Below are positions 23,135 to 32,048 of a stretch of DNA of 35,499 nucleotides, in pieces. Numbering within the stretch: the stretch's first letter is position 1; every line of letters starts with the position of its first letter. This stretch comes from Pelagophyceae sp. CCMP2097 (lineage: Eukaryota > Sar > Pelagophyceae), in assembly GCA_026770575.1 (NCBI GenBank), contig MU657181.1:120481-155979 (forward strand), given 5' to 3'. The notes beneath the pieces were generated by a model that saw nothing but the letters and a program-made list of their open reading frames with translations, searched no databases and had not been told where the DNA came from. The position numbers and the translations under genes are program-made.

Positions 23135-25166
23135 GGCGCGCGTGGCGACGAATCACCGGTCTCTCTGGCCCTCGTCGGCCACGTCGGGGCCCGCTACGAG
23201 GCGCTCCGAGGTGCGCTGCAGGCGAGGGCTGAAAAAGTGGCTCCAGGCAGAGCCTTTTCCGTGCTCATCGGCGAAACGTTCGACGACCTCGGCGCCGACC
23301 TCACCGCATTCCGCGCCGCGCACCCCGGCGCGCGCATCTACACCGCCGGTGCGTCTCGAAGCGACCGGAGCCCTGCGCCGAAAGGACCCTTGTCGGGCGG
23401 CTCGCTCCGCCGACCCGAGCGGGTCCGCTCGTCGACGGTATTCACAGGCCACGGCATGTCGTCGGAGGGCGGCGTTGCCGCGCAGGAGTACGCGCTGGCG
23501 GAGAGTGGCGTTTCGGGCGTCGTCCTCCTGGCGGGCTTTTTGACGCGGCAGCGGCGGCCGTCGCTCAAAGCCTGCGGCGCGTCGTGGGCCCGGCAGCCGC
23601 GGCACGCGCCCTGCGCGCCGTGCCGCCTGGCCTTCTGCCTCGGCGGCTGCCTCGAGGACGGCGCGCACGCCTGCGGCGGCGCGCAGAGAGGCCGCGTGGA
23701 AGATGATTGGAATCCCGGACCCTCACAGAAAGGATTAGTCGTGAGCGGCATCAGAGGCGAGATACATGGACATGGTGGCCGTCAAACGCGCGACACGGGT
23801 GCTATGGTGCCGTTACTACCACGATAGGCAAGAGGTTGCGTTCGGTGTGCCGACGCTGACCATCGGCGGCGCGCTCGACGGCGTCGTGCGCGTCGCGCGC
23901 ATCGCAGAGGCGTGGTACACGCAGCGCGGCCTCGACCAGCACTCCGTCCACCTCGTCGAGGGCATGGCGCACGCGGACCTCGTCGACGCCGGAACACTGC
24001 CTCGCAGCCTCGCGGCCCGCGACCTCGCCTCGGAAGTCGGCGCCTCCAAAGCCCAAGACGCCGTCGCCGCCATCGTCGTCGACTGGCTCTTCTCCCACGA
24101 CGCGGGTGCGCCGGCCACGGATGCCACAGCCGAGGACGCGGCCTCGCGGCCTTTACGCCTTTTGAGGCCATGTTCGTCGGCCAAGAGGGTTCGTGGTGGT
24201 GGACGGACCATTCAGACGAGCGCGGCGCGAGCGCGTGGGCCGCGCAAGCGCAAAAGCGCATGGCCGAGCTGCCCGGGGGCGCCTGGGCCTCGCTCGGCAA
24301 CGAGTTCCGGCTCCTCTCGGACGAGCCGGCCGTCGCGCCGTACTACCGCCCGATGCACCGCGCGGCCGTTTCGGTGGCGGGCGGCGCTCTCCGATCGCGC
24401 ACCGTTTCGCAGCTGCGCTACGTCGCGTTGGCGCCGCAGCGGAGTTTGCTGCGGCCTCTGATCATCTCGCTCGAAGGGTGGCGTCTGATCAAAGAGGAAA
24501 AGGCGGCGCTGCTGGCCACTACGGTCGACGACGGCGGCGGCTTTGTTTCGGCGCTGGAGATTTCGACAAAGCTGCGGTCGAGAATGTACGTCTACAACGC
24601 CACGGGCCGCCCCGCGCCCGCGCAACTCGACGACGGGCCGCGCTGCGCGGAGATCAACGCGGCCGCCTACGACCTCGCCCTCGCGGCCGCGTCGCCGAGG
24701 GCCCGCAAACGCTTCATGCAGAGCGGCAGGCCCCTCGTCATTCTGCCAAAGGCAACCCAAGCCAAACGGCGAGCCCTGGTGGATCTGGGGGTGCGCCTGC
24801 CGTATGCTGCGTGCGGCGAGAGCATTCGAGTAGTCGATTTCGGTCGGCGCGAACTGTCGACTCGTGATGCGTAGGTACCTCGACTTTCAGACGCACCGTG
24901 CGTCGCGCCGGGCTTCCGAGGCGTCGACCACGGGGCATAGGCAACCGGACGACGGTCCAGTCGTGGTCCTCGTTCCAGCCGCTCGACGGGCCCGAGTACG
25001 GGGCTGGGACGCACTACTGCAAGCTCCTCTCGCCAGCGCGCGGCCCGCGTCACAGTGGGCGATTCCAAAGCGAGTGCCTTTCGACCGCCGTGCCTAGGCG
25101 CGCGCCCTCGAGTACATCTACACCGACGGCCTCCGTCCATGGAGCCCAGTCGAGCCCGGCCGCTAG
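23090..25166 (+). CDS. Divergent alpha/beta-hydrolase-like protein, possibly secreted and inactive
   Basis: Exons I can support: 23090-23348, 23448 to about 23559, 23828 to about 24105, about 24140-24810, 24875-24897 (23 bp), 24941-25035, 25098-25166. The N terminus is short and hydrophobic (MASTLLCVMASTLLWG), a weak signal peptide or anchor. Core marks are LIGETFDDLG, then TAGHGMSSEGGVAAQEYAL at the nucleophile elbow, VPTLTIGGALDG (acid Asp) and VEGMAHADLV (His). The C terminus has THYCKLLSPARALEY, which I recall from a family of algal hydrolase-like proteins. The elbow reads G-H-G-M-S instead of G-H-S-x-G, so the serine is missing at the expected place. Between DWLFSHDAG (frame 3) and AAFTPFEAMF (frame 2) there is a frame change near 24105-24150. 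A normal-length intron does not explain it; a frameshift or a 29-bp intron would. The last intron seems to use a GC donor. Confidence 0.55.
25036..25097 (+). other. Candidate GC-AG intron in the hydrolase-like gene
   Basis: 62 bp, starting GCGCGC and ending CCTAG. Removing it joins CTCTCGCCA to GCGCGCGCCCTCGAG and gives LLSPARALEYIY. No GT in the interval leaves this frame. The first seven intron bases (GCGCGCG) repeat at the start of the next exon, as if a short target site had been duplicated. Confidence 0.55.
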
Positions 25167-25467
25167 CCGCACCGACGACGCCGCCCAGGCTTATGATTCA
25201 ACCGCGACGCAAAGGCCCTCGGCGACGTGCGCGACGGGTGCAATAGTCCTCGATTCGAGATGGACGGTGCGCCGCTGGAGGACCATCCGAACCGCCGCCC
25301 TGGGGGGCTGGGGCCGGGGCCCTTAGTGGCCGCTGCGCGGCGTTTCCTTACGCGCCCGCATCGCCAGTGTCGTCTCTCTAAGGCTCTTTCGGGGGGAAGG
25401 TTTCACGTATCGACGCGTGTACAGCACGAGCAGCCAAATTCGCATGCCAAGCGGAGTAGAAACGTTA

Positions 25468-25729
25468 ACGAGCGGGCTCGAACTCGCGACCTCATGCAAG
25501 ACATTTGAACCGAATGACCCATGTGATGTGTTACACTAACCTCAACACCGACGTTAATCCTGGCAAAAGGGACTTCCGGTCCCAGTGCCAGGAGCCGGAT
25601 CAGAAGTGTATATAGGAATTCCTAAACCACATCACAATTATTTTTATTATTTTTATTATTTTTCCATATGCCGGATTCGAACCGGCGACCTCGGGCTGTT
25701 CCAAACAATATGCCGGATTCGAACCGGGG
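25468..25729 (-). repeat. tRNA 3'-half-like fragments (T-arm / B-box), three copies
   Basis: On the minus strand GGTTCGAATCC, an exact Pol III B-box, occurs at 25673-25683 and again at 25715-25725. Each is inside GCCGG-loop-CCGGC, a perfect five-pair T arm, and each is followed by CATAT. A third, weaker copy (GAGGTCGCGAGTTCGAGCCC) lies near 25468-25489 and shares the GAGGTCGC leader with the first. I could not build a complete cloverleaf upstream of any of them, so I do not call a tRNA gene; a tRNA-derived SINE remnant is possible. Confidence 0.45.
25637..25664. repeat. AT-rich microsatellite
   Basis: About three 9-bp units of ATTATTTTT. Low complexity, no further meaning seen. Confidence 0.7.
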
Positions 25730-25759
25730 GGGTGCTCGGCAACGTGTCAGCCTCAATTC

Positions 25760-25805
25760 GGTCCGCATGAGGATGAGGGTCCGGTCCGCATGAGGATGAG
25801 GGTCC
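25760..25805. repeat. Perfect 23-bp tandem repeat, two units
   Basis: Two identical adjacent units (25760-25782 and 25783-25805) beginning GGTCCGCATGAGGATGAGGG. The core CATGAGGATGAGG is one base shorter than the dispersed motif at 8722 and 31689. Confidence 0.85.
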
Positions 25806-26026
25806 GCGGCAATGGAATATCTTCCCTCCGAATTTTGTACCTTGCCGCTCTCGTCTGGACCGTGACAGTGCATGCTGCCACACGTCTCAGACAGAGCGAC
25901 CTTGGAACGTAAGCTCGCAACATAGCTTTAAAGATGGCGTGGGCGGCTCGTCGGCGCGGGGGGGCGGCGGCGAATCCGCGGCGCGTCCGACGCTCACGCC
26001 TGAAGAGCAAGTGGGTCCGACGGCTG

Positions 26027-27467
26027 TCATACAATACTGAACGTGCGCACCTTTTTCTTGGACTGATTGTTGGCCTTTAAGTCGCGTTGGCGCGAGGCCT
26101 CTTGGATGTCGATTTTGGCTTGGGACTGGTCCGCGATGCCAAAGAGGCTGTGGTCCGCCTTGTGCGTCGGGAGCCAGTGCTCGCGGAACCAGACGATGGT
26201 GTCGGCCCAGCCCTGCTGGTAGGCCACGATGGGCTGGAAGCCGAGGTCTTTTTGAGCGGCCGCGATATCGAACCAGCGGTGCATCGTCAGCACGCGGACG
26301 TTGAAGACGTTGAGCTTCAGCGTCGTGCCGAGGATCCAGCCCACCAACTCGCAGACCCAGGCGAGGCCCATGAGGAGGTAGTAGTTGAGCTTGATTTTGG
26401 AGGCCAGGGATTGGAAGCCCATGCCGACGATGGCCACGTCCAGCTCCTTCCAAAAGTACAACCACTGGCCGTGCGGGTGCGTCTCGCCGTCCGTGACGAT
26501 GTAGAACTGGCCGAGGGCCGGCGACGCTGGGTACAGCGCGCGCTCGGCGATGATGAGGCCGTGGGCGTAATTGTCGACGTGAGTGAAGCAAATGCGGTTC
26601 TCGCCGTTGCCAAAGATGCGGAGCCGGCCGTTGCCGGCGTTTTCCAGCAAATTCGGCAAAAAGAGGTTGTCGCGCGGGCCGTACACCTGGTGCGGCGCCA
26701 CGGAGACGGTGAGGAGCTCGGGGCAGCACGCGGCCGAGACGGCTAGCTCCGCGGCCGCCTTCGTCGCCGCGTACTCCTGCAGGTAGCGCTTCAGCGGCAG
26801 CTTGGGCATCTCCGCCTCGGTGAGGCCGTCGACGTCCTCGCCCGTGAAGCGCGTCGACGGCGAGCTCGAGAAGACGAGCTTGGGGACGCCCTTCTCGCGG
26901 CACGCGGCCAGAATGTTCAGCGTGCCCTCGTAGTTGACGCGCGCGTACAGGGGCTTCGGGTGGAAGGGCCCCACGGCGGCGGCGTTGTGCCAGACGCAGT
27001 CGGCGCCGTCGACGGCGGCCCGCACGGCCGCGGCGTCCGTGACGTCGCAAATCCGCCACTCGATGGCCGGGTGCCGCCACGCACCCGCCGGCGGCGGCAC
27101 GATGTCCAGCGACACGACGGACTCGGCGCCTGCGGAGGGGTGTACGATGCGTCAAACATGTCAAGGCGACGCACCGCGCTCGATGAGCATCTCCACGACG
27201 CGCTGGCCGACGAAGCCCGTGCCGCCCGTGACGACGCACCGCTTCGGCACCGGGGGGTGCGCCTGCGTCACGGTCTGTAAGGCGTGCTGCCCAATCCCGG
27301 GGCGGGCTCGCGACGCGGCGCCACAACCGACATCCGAAGCAAGCCTCGTCGTGGAAAAGAATCTTTGAGGACCGGGCGACAAGCGACGCGCGCGCGCGGC
27401 CACGCACCATCTCCGACGCGGCGCGCTGCAGCGCCGTGCTGCCGGGCGAGAAGCACCGGGGAGCCAT
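26027..27467 (-). CDS. 3-beta-hydroxysteroid dehydrogenase/NSDHL-like sterol dehydrogenase
   Basis: Exons 27467-27408, 27274-27175 and 27129-26027 on the minus strand (introns 133 and 45 bp); 420 aa. The extended-SDR NAD-binding motif is VVTGGTGFVG near residue 36. The second intron falls inside MLIERG-AESVVSLDI and restores a proper beta-2 strand. Further marks: CDVTDAAAV, a WHNAAAVGPF segment, catalytic Ser region FSSSPST, and YAATK (YxxxK). Then come FGNGENRICFTHVDNYAHG, which is typical of NSDHL/ERG26-type 3-beta-HSDs, and a hydrophobic segment (LLMGLAWVCELVGWILG) that probably anchors it to the ER membrane. The family oxidises the 3-beta-hydroxyl and drives C4 decarboxylation in sterol synthesis. 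The C-terminal tail is basic. The first exon is a short 20-residue leader; the start at 27467 is the first Met in frame with a GTGCGT donor. It lies head-to-tail with the next minus-strand gene, 153 bp away. Confidence 0.85.
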
Positions 27468-27620
27468 TTTGACAAGGAGACGACGCGAGTCCAGGGTCGC
27501 CAAAAGTTGTTTTCTCGAACTAGGGGTCTCAGAGCTTCCAGTTTCCCGGCAGACCAAGTCGCCGCAGTCGGGTCTCCAAGGACCGCCGAGTATGACCGTC
27601 GAGAGTGCCGAATCGATTCA

Positions 27621-29661
27621 CTAGTATCCAGCGAGTGTTGTTGCCTCTTCGGCGTCGGTCGTGTCCGGGTCCGGTCGAGTTAATGAGACTTGTTGAGCCA
27701 CTGAGTGCATTTGTCTCGGTCGGGTCACGACTGCGGCTTGGACTCCGGCTCGGACGACTTGCGGCCTCCGGAAGCCGCGCGGCCGCATGGTGAAGCCGGC
27801 GATCGAGTCGCCCGCGGTCACGGCGGCGGGCCCCGACGAGAAAGTGTCGTAGTCGATCCACATGCGGAAATGGAAGAGCGGCGCCTCGCGCAGCGGGCCC
27901 TGCGACGGCGAGGCGTCCGGCACAGTCGGATCTTCCACGGCGATTCCGCACCTCGGCGCCCTGTCCGTGCGGCGGCCGCTCGACGAAGACTTGGACGCCA
28001 CCGCGCCGCGAGAGGACGACGAAGGCGTCGGAGGGCCCGACGTTTGCGCCGGCCGCGTGCAGCGCCGCCGCGGGCACCGAACGGCAGATCCAGCGCATGT
28101 CGTCGCAGTCCAGGACACACGCCGCCGCCGTCCTAGCGCGCGCGGGCAACCGCGGCAGCTCGGGCGACGCGCGGCGGTCCTGCCGCCTGTGCCGTCGAGC
28201 GTCAGGACGACTCGGACCTCCCCGAATCTCGAAATTTCCACGGGCCAGTGCAAAGACGCACCATTCTCGGCGGAGTCTGGAGCACGGCCGCTGCTCGTAT
28301 TCGCAGTGCGCCGCCTCGTCTCCGAGCGTCTTCGTCGCCGCGTCGTCGCAGCGGACGAGCGCGCCTCGCACCCAGAGGACGGCGTCTTGCGAGTGGTCCG
28401 TCAAAGCGATCGGCGAGCGCGCCGTGACGTTGCGCCGCCGCGCGGCATCCGAGCCGAAGACGAGGCACGAGTAGCAGCCCTCTGCGGAGATAAAGCGAGA
28501 AATGCGCGCCGCGCACCGCGGGCCCGCGGCCGCGCCGCGCCGCGCGGCGCGCGCGTCCCAGGAGCCGCGCGTCGTTTCCGTGGCCGTGCGCTCACGGCGG
28601 TTCGTGGTGCCGGTGCGGCCTGCGTAGTAGTCGAGCTTGTACCTCAAGTTCTCGACGAGCGCCGAGGCGAGGTGCGGGGAGCCGAGCCAGAGCGTGTCGA
28701 GGGCGCCGCGGCGATGCATCGCCCACTGGCCGCGTAGGAAGACGCGGCCCGCGTCGCCCTCGAACGACCACGTCTCCACGTCGACGCCGCGCTCCGCCTC
28801 GGCGCCGAGCCAGCGGTCCGTGTTCCTTTGCATACGTCGTCCCCCGAGTGCCGGGGCAACTCTCTCGACGCCGCACTCGTCCAAGCTTGCCGCTCACACA
28901 CGTTCAATGCTCACGCACGTCCAATGCGTAAACTCTTCGAGGTAGTCTCCGAAGACGCGGCCCCACGTCGGCTTGAACTCGACCAGGACGCTCGGCGCCA
29001 TCTGCGCCGCAGATGAAGTGCCGCGCCGAGCGCGCCCGCGAGACCCCGGCCGGTCCGTGGACCGTGAGGGTCCCGCGGAGAGACCCCGAGAGTATGCGGG
29101 TCGCGCGTCGGACCCACGCGGAAGAGCTGCGCGAACATGGCCGCGAGCGCCTCGCGCCCCGGCGCGCGGTCCATGCCGCCCTCGAGCGCGGCCGCGATGC
29201 GACGGGCGTGCAGCGCCGCGAGGCCGTCGTCGGCGAGCTCGACGACGCGGACGTTCCTGCGCGTGTCTCATGACGCAAAGCGTCGAGCCGTCGGGCGGCT
29301 GGGAGGACGCATGTCGTCAGGACTGGGCTCACGGCATGTCGTGGCACGCCCGCGGGACGGACTCGGCCGCGGCGGCCTCGTGGAACAGGAGCAGCGTCGA
29401 CGTCCGCAGCCCGCCTGGCGAAGGTTTCGGCGTGGCGTGGCGACGGCGCCTTGGTGGGATGCGTGACGACGGTGCCGCTCGACTCTGACGGCGAGACGAC
29501 GACGGCACGGCTCGAAGTCGGAACAACGGAGAAGTCTCCTCCAAGGCGGCGTCGCGAGTCTGCAGACGGCGCAAACCGTAGACGTAGAGCGACGCGCACG
29601 TGTAGCCCAGGTGCGGCGGCATGGGCCCGCCGACCCAGGGCATGAGGATGGCCACCCGCAT
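27621..29661 (-). CDS. Glycosyltransferase-like protein (DUF6625-type, by recollection)
   Basis: Minus-strand exons 29661-29577, 29414-29333, 29256-29118, 29001-28919, 28825-28262, 28186-27952, 27899-27621; 488 aa with consistent phases. The start MRVAILMPWVGGPMPPHLGY, then LLLFHEAAAAES, PNVRVVELADDGLAALHARR, VEFKPTWGRVFGDYLEEFTHW, VETWSFEGDAG, LRGQWAMHR and FISAEGCYSCLVFGSD follow the order I know from glycosyltransferase-like proteins of algae and bacteria. Those normally have a W..CDLDV-type DxD metal site right after THW. Here the exon stops at THWT and the next supportable exon starts NTDRWLG, so the DxD is absent or sits in an exon I did not find. The last exon (FHFRMWIDYDTF) is less certain, and its stop at 27621 depends on no further intron. 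Substrate unknown; likely acts on surface or secreted glycans. Confidence 0.58.
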
Positions 29662-29973
29662 GGGCCACGAGCGCCGTCGACCTCAAAATTTTGTGTTTCT
29701 TTGAAGAACAAAACGAATCTATACTTCGCCGAAAACGAGTCCAAAAAGCACGGTGCCCAGTCGGAGCCCCGGGACTGCTCTAACGTCCAGCACCGTTGCC
29801 GCGGCCGCGCGGCTCGAGCCGGCCCTAGGTTTGGGTTCTTTCCGTTTAAAATTCGACCGTTCCAACCCGTTGGGTTTGCTGACTGGCGACCAACTTCGCC
29901 GTTTCTCACCAGGGCGAGCGACGACCTTCGCCCGTCAGCGAGCGCCGTCGGCGGGCCGGTGGGCCTTTTGGCC
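29662..29973. promoter_or_regulatory. Divergent promoter region (glycosyltransferase-like / DUF4485)
   Basis: 312 bp between divergent start codons. 29684-29760 is lower in GC (AAAATTTTGTGTTTCTTTG) and again near 29840-29880. No defined element can be named. Confidence 0.4.
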
Positions 29974-30693
29974 ATGTCGAGCCTGGCGCTGTCTGCCGCG
30001 GCGGCGGAGGACGCGCTGGAGCAGGATTTCCTCTCGGACCTCCGCGCCGTCGAAGCGGCCTGCGAGGCCCTCCCCCTCGCCACCGTCATCCGCGCCGAGC
30101 GCTGGGTCGAGAAGCTCACGTCTACGCCGCACCACAACGTCGCGCACCGCCGCGACCGCAACGCATGGGCGCGCCTGCTGGCGGCGGCGTCGAGGAGCGG
30201 CCGTTTGGAGGGCCCCTTTGCGCGGCTTCCAAAGGACGGCGCCTTGGAGGCGCTGCCGCAGCACCTCAAGCCGCCGCAGCCCAAGTCGGCGCAGAGGCGC
30301 GACTTTTGGGCCCACGCCTACGACGCGGCGCGGAAGCAGAAGCTCGCAGACGCGCCGTCCACGCCCGGGGCCTCGGCGCATCGGCCGTCGCACCCGGCCC
30401 CGCCGACGCTGCCGCGGTCCTCGCGCTCACCTTCAATCGCGTCGCGCCTCTCCGACGAGCGGGCGTTTGTCGACGAGCCGAGTCCCTTTAAATTCGCCGA
30501 CGCACCGCGGCGCGCCGGCCCGCGGCGCGCCGAGGCGGCGTTTTCGCACGGCGACGCTGTGGACGACATGGTCGAGGACGCCATTGCGGCGCTGGCGCGC
30601 GGCGACGAGCGGCCGACGGCGTTTGACCACTTCATCGCCAGCCTCGACGATGTCCGCGCGTCGCTCCGCCACGCCGCCGCCGCCGCCCGGTGA
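29974..30693 (+). CDS. DUF4485-domain protein
   Basis: One exon of 239 aa from ATG 29974 to TGA 30693. Residues of about 15-100 match the DUF4485 pattern as I know it: an acidic helix (EQDFLSDLRAVEAAC), ERWVEKLTS, RDRNAWARLLAAASRSGRLEGPF, then LPKDGALEALPQHL. DUF4485 occurs in centrosomal and ciliary proteins such as CEP112, so a microtubule or basal-body role is possible but is only family inference. The rest is Pro/Ser-rich and probably disordered, ending in a helical segment (VDDMVEDAIAALARGDERP, FDHFIASLDDVRASL). No signal peptide or membrane helix. It is transcribed away from the glycosyltransferase-like gene and towards the snoRNA candidates. Confidence 0.75.
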   Translation: MSSLALSAAAAEDALEQDFLSDLRAVEAACEALPLATVIRAERWVEKLTSTPHHNVAHRRDRNAWARLLAAASRSGRLEGPFARLPKDGALEALPQHLKPPQPKSAQRRDFWAHAYDAARKQKLADAPSTPGASAHRPSHPAPPTLPRSSRSPSIASRLSDERAFVDEPSPFKFADAPRRAGPRRAEAAFSHGDAVDDMVEDAIAALARGDERPTAFDHFIASLDDVRASLRHAAAAAR

Positions 30694-30964
30694 CAAGGTG
30701 CGACCTCGAGCCACTTGTGTGTGCCGCGCCTCCCCACGTGATGATGAAAAGTGCATGTATTACTTGATATATCTTACCATGAAAATTAACCGTTATTAGC
30801 TCTATCTGATGGGACCACAGTGTTAGAGTCGCAACGCGCCGCGCCGCCCGCCTTTGTTGACGACGTTTCTTTAGGATCCGCACGATCAGCGCACTTTCGA
30901 GCTCTCGCCTCTTCGACCCGTTGCGTGTGAGAATCGCCGCGTCTTCATTCCTATATCCAGCTGC

Positions 30965-31062
30965 CAGTTTCTCTGGTGATGAGGACGAATGCAACCGCTC
31001 CGACGCTCTGCTGTGAGAGACACTACTTTTTAACCAATGGATCCTTCTGAGGAGAGAAACTG
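30965..31062 (+). ncRNA. C/D-box snoRNA candidate 1
   Basis: C box GTGATGA at 30976-30982 and D box CTGA at 31047-31050. The flanks CAGTTTCTCT (30965-30974) and AGAGAAACTG (31053-31062) are perfectly complementary over 10 bp, giving the terminal stem that brings C and D together. Internal CTGC/TGTGAGA near 31007-31017 may be degenerate D'/C' boxes. A paralogue with almost the same C-to-D interval but different flanks lies 245 bp downstream. The sequence upstream of D (AACCAATGGATCCTT) would be the guide; I could not assign a target. Confidence 0.72.
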
Positions 31063-31216
31063 ATGGGCTTTGTTCGAGTTGAATACCCGTCTCTTTTTCC
31101 CGTTGCGGCTGACGCTGATGAAACAGGCCGCACCGCTCTCTCTTCCTGATGATCCTCGGCGCTCGGCGGCCTGCAGCAGGTGAGCATCCTCGCCGCTTCC
31201 TTTGTGTCGATGCCGG

Positions 31217-31298
31217 TCTAGTGATGAGGACATAATGCAACCGCTCCGACGCTCTGCTGTGAGAGACACTACTTTAACCAATGGATCCTTCTGAAGAT
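31217..31298 (+). ncRNA. C/D-box snoRNA candidate 2 (paralogue of candidate 1)
   Basis: C box GTGATGA at 31221-31227 and D box CTGA at 31291-31294. The C-to-D interval differs from candidate 1 by a few substitutions and a 2-base deletion in a T run. The terminal stem is weaker (GGTCT with AGATC, one G-U pair). Outside the C and D boxes the two copies are unrelated, which is what separate snoRNA genes with a conserved guide would show. Confidence 0.62.
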
Positions 31299-31688
31299 CA
31301 ATGCGCGAGAGAGGAGCCACGTTGAGGCATCTACCAAGTTTGCCGACTCGTCGGTGTAGGATCGCGTGCCGCCCTCCGACGCCAAGGGCTCGTCGCGCGC
31401 GCTCGCTAGAGGCTCCTCTCCGGGCGCCTCGCCCGCGGTGACCTCAAACGGTCGTGCGGCCTGCGCTATACCTTCCCGACACAAAACCCCACCAAACCGA
31501 ACAGAAATAACTCCACAAAAAAAAAAATATTCTACACACTCCCTGCGAGCGCCGCCGATCTGCATGGGAGATGCACACTGCGCCCAATGTCGCTTTCCGG
31601 ATTATAAATTAAAACCCTCGTGCCTCACACTCGAACACGGGTCCCCGAGCCTCCGCGACGCAAACGCAAGTGTATAAATAAAACACCT

Positions 31689-32048
31689 CATGAGGCATGA
31701 GGGGGATTATTTATGTTCCGGGAAGAGATATCAGACTGGGGTTGCGCCAAGAGCGTGGTCGAGGGGCCCTGCGCAGGACCGAGTAGTCAGCCACCCCGGA
31801 GGGCTTCGACTATTCTGCCTCACTGCCGGGTGCTTCCCACTCGCCAGGCAACGAGAGGGCCGGTCCGTATGGTCTCTCGGTGGCTAACTTCCAGGGCGAG
31901 CGGCTAATTTTCGCACGTCGAAGCGTGCGCTAGCCGGCCAGGCATACCAGCACATTGTGGGTTCGCTCTGGGCATTGCCAGGGGTTTGGGGTGGGGTGTG
32001 TTGCGCGGTGGAGAGGAGGAAGTAGTGCCCGCCGCCTCATGCCTCATG
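31689..32048. mobile_element. 360-bp segment with perfect 14-bp terminal inverted repeats (MITE-like or structured RNA)
   Basis: The left end CATGAGGCATGAGG (31689-31702) and the right end CCTCATGCCTCATG (32035-32048) are exact reverse complements. The interior has no ORF of interest. It contains a nested hairpin at 31901-31936 (CGGCTA with TAGCCG outside, CGCACG with CGTGCG inside). I see no convincing target-site duplication, so an RNA gene closed by a long stem is an equal alternative to a small non-autonomous DNA transposon. Confidence 0.5.
31901..31936 (+). other. Nested hairpin
   Basis: Outer stem 31901-31906 with 31931-31936 and inner stem 31912-31917 with 31924-31929, six pairs each, on the plus strand. 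The reverse complement folds equally well. Confidence 0.55.

Larger units (their letters stand above)
25167..26026. other. Repeat-rich intergenic region
   Basis: 860 bp with no gene I can support. It holds tRNA-3'-half-like fragments (about 25468-25490, 25671-25695, 25713-25729), an AT-rich microsatellite at about 25637-25664 and a perfect 23-bp tandem repeat at 25760-25805. GC content falls sharply between 25500 and 25670 compared with the genes on both sides. Confidence 0.6.

Noticed and set aside
25468..25560. Complete tRNA gene on the minus strand
   Set aside because: The T arm does not pair correctly in this copy, the acceptor strands do not match, and the D-loop would be too short.
27275..27407. 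Homology between the 133-134-bp introns (27275-27407, 15897-16029, 21913-22046) as copies of one introner
   Set aside because: The lengths match, but by eye the sequences share nothing beyond a few short words in either orientation.
30972..31060. Hammerhead ribozyme in the GTGATGAGGACGAA segment
   Set aside because: The core would need CTGATGA plus a paired GAAA and a NUH cleavage site. The stems do not form, while the C/D snoRNA reading explains both copies.
31115..31152. Possible third C/D snoRNA between the two candidates (CTGATGA at 31115 and 31146)
   Set aside because: The two motifs are only about 30 nt apart and no terminal stem or separate D box fits.
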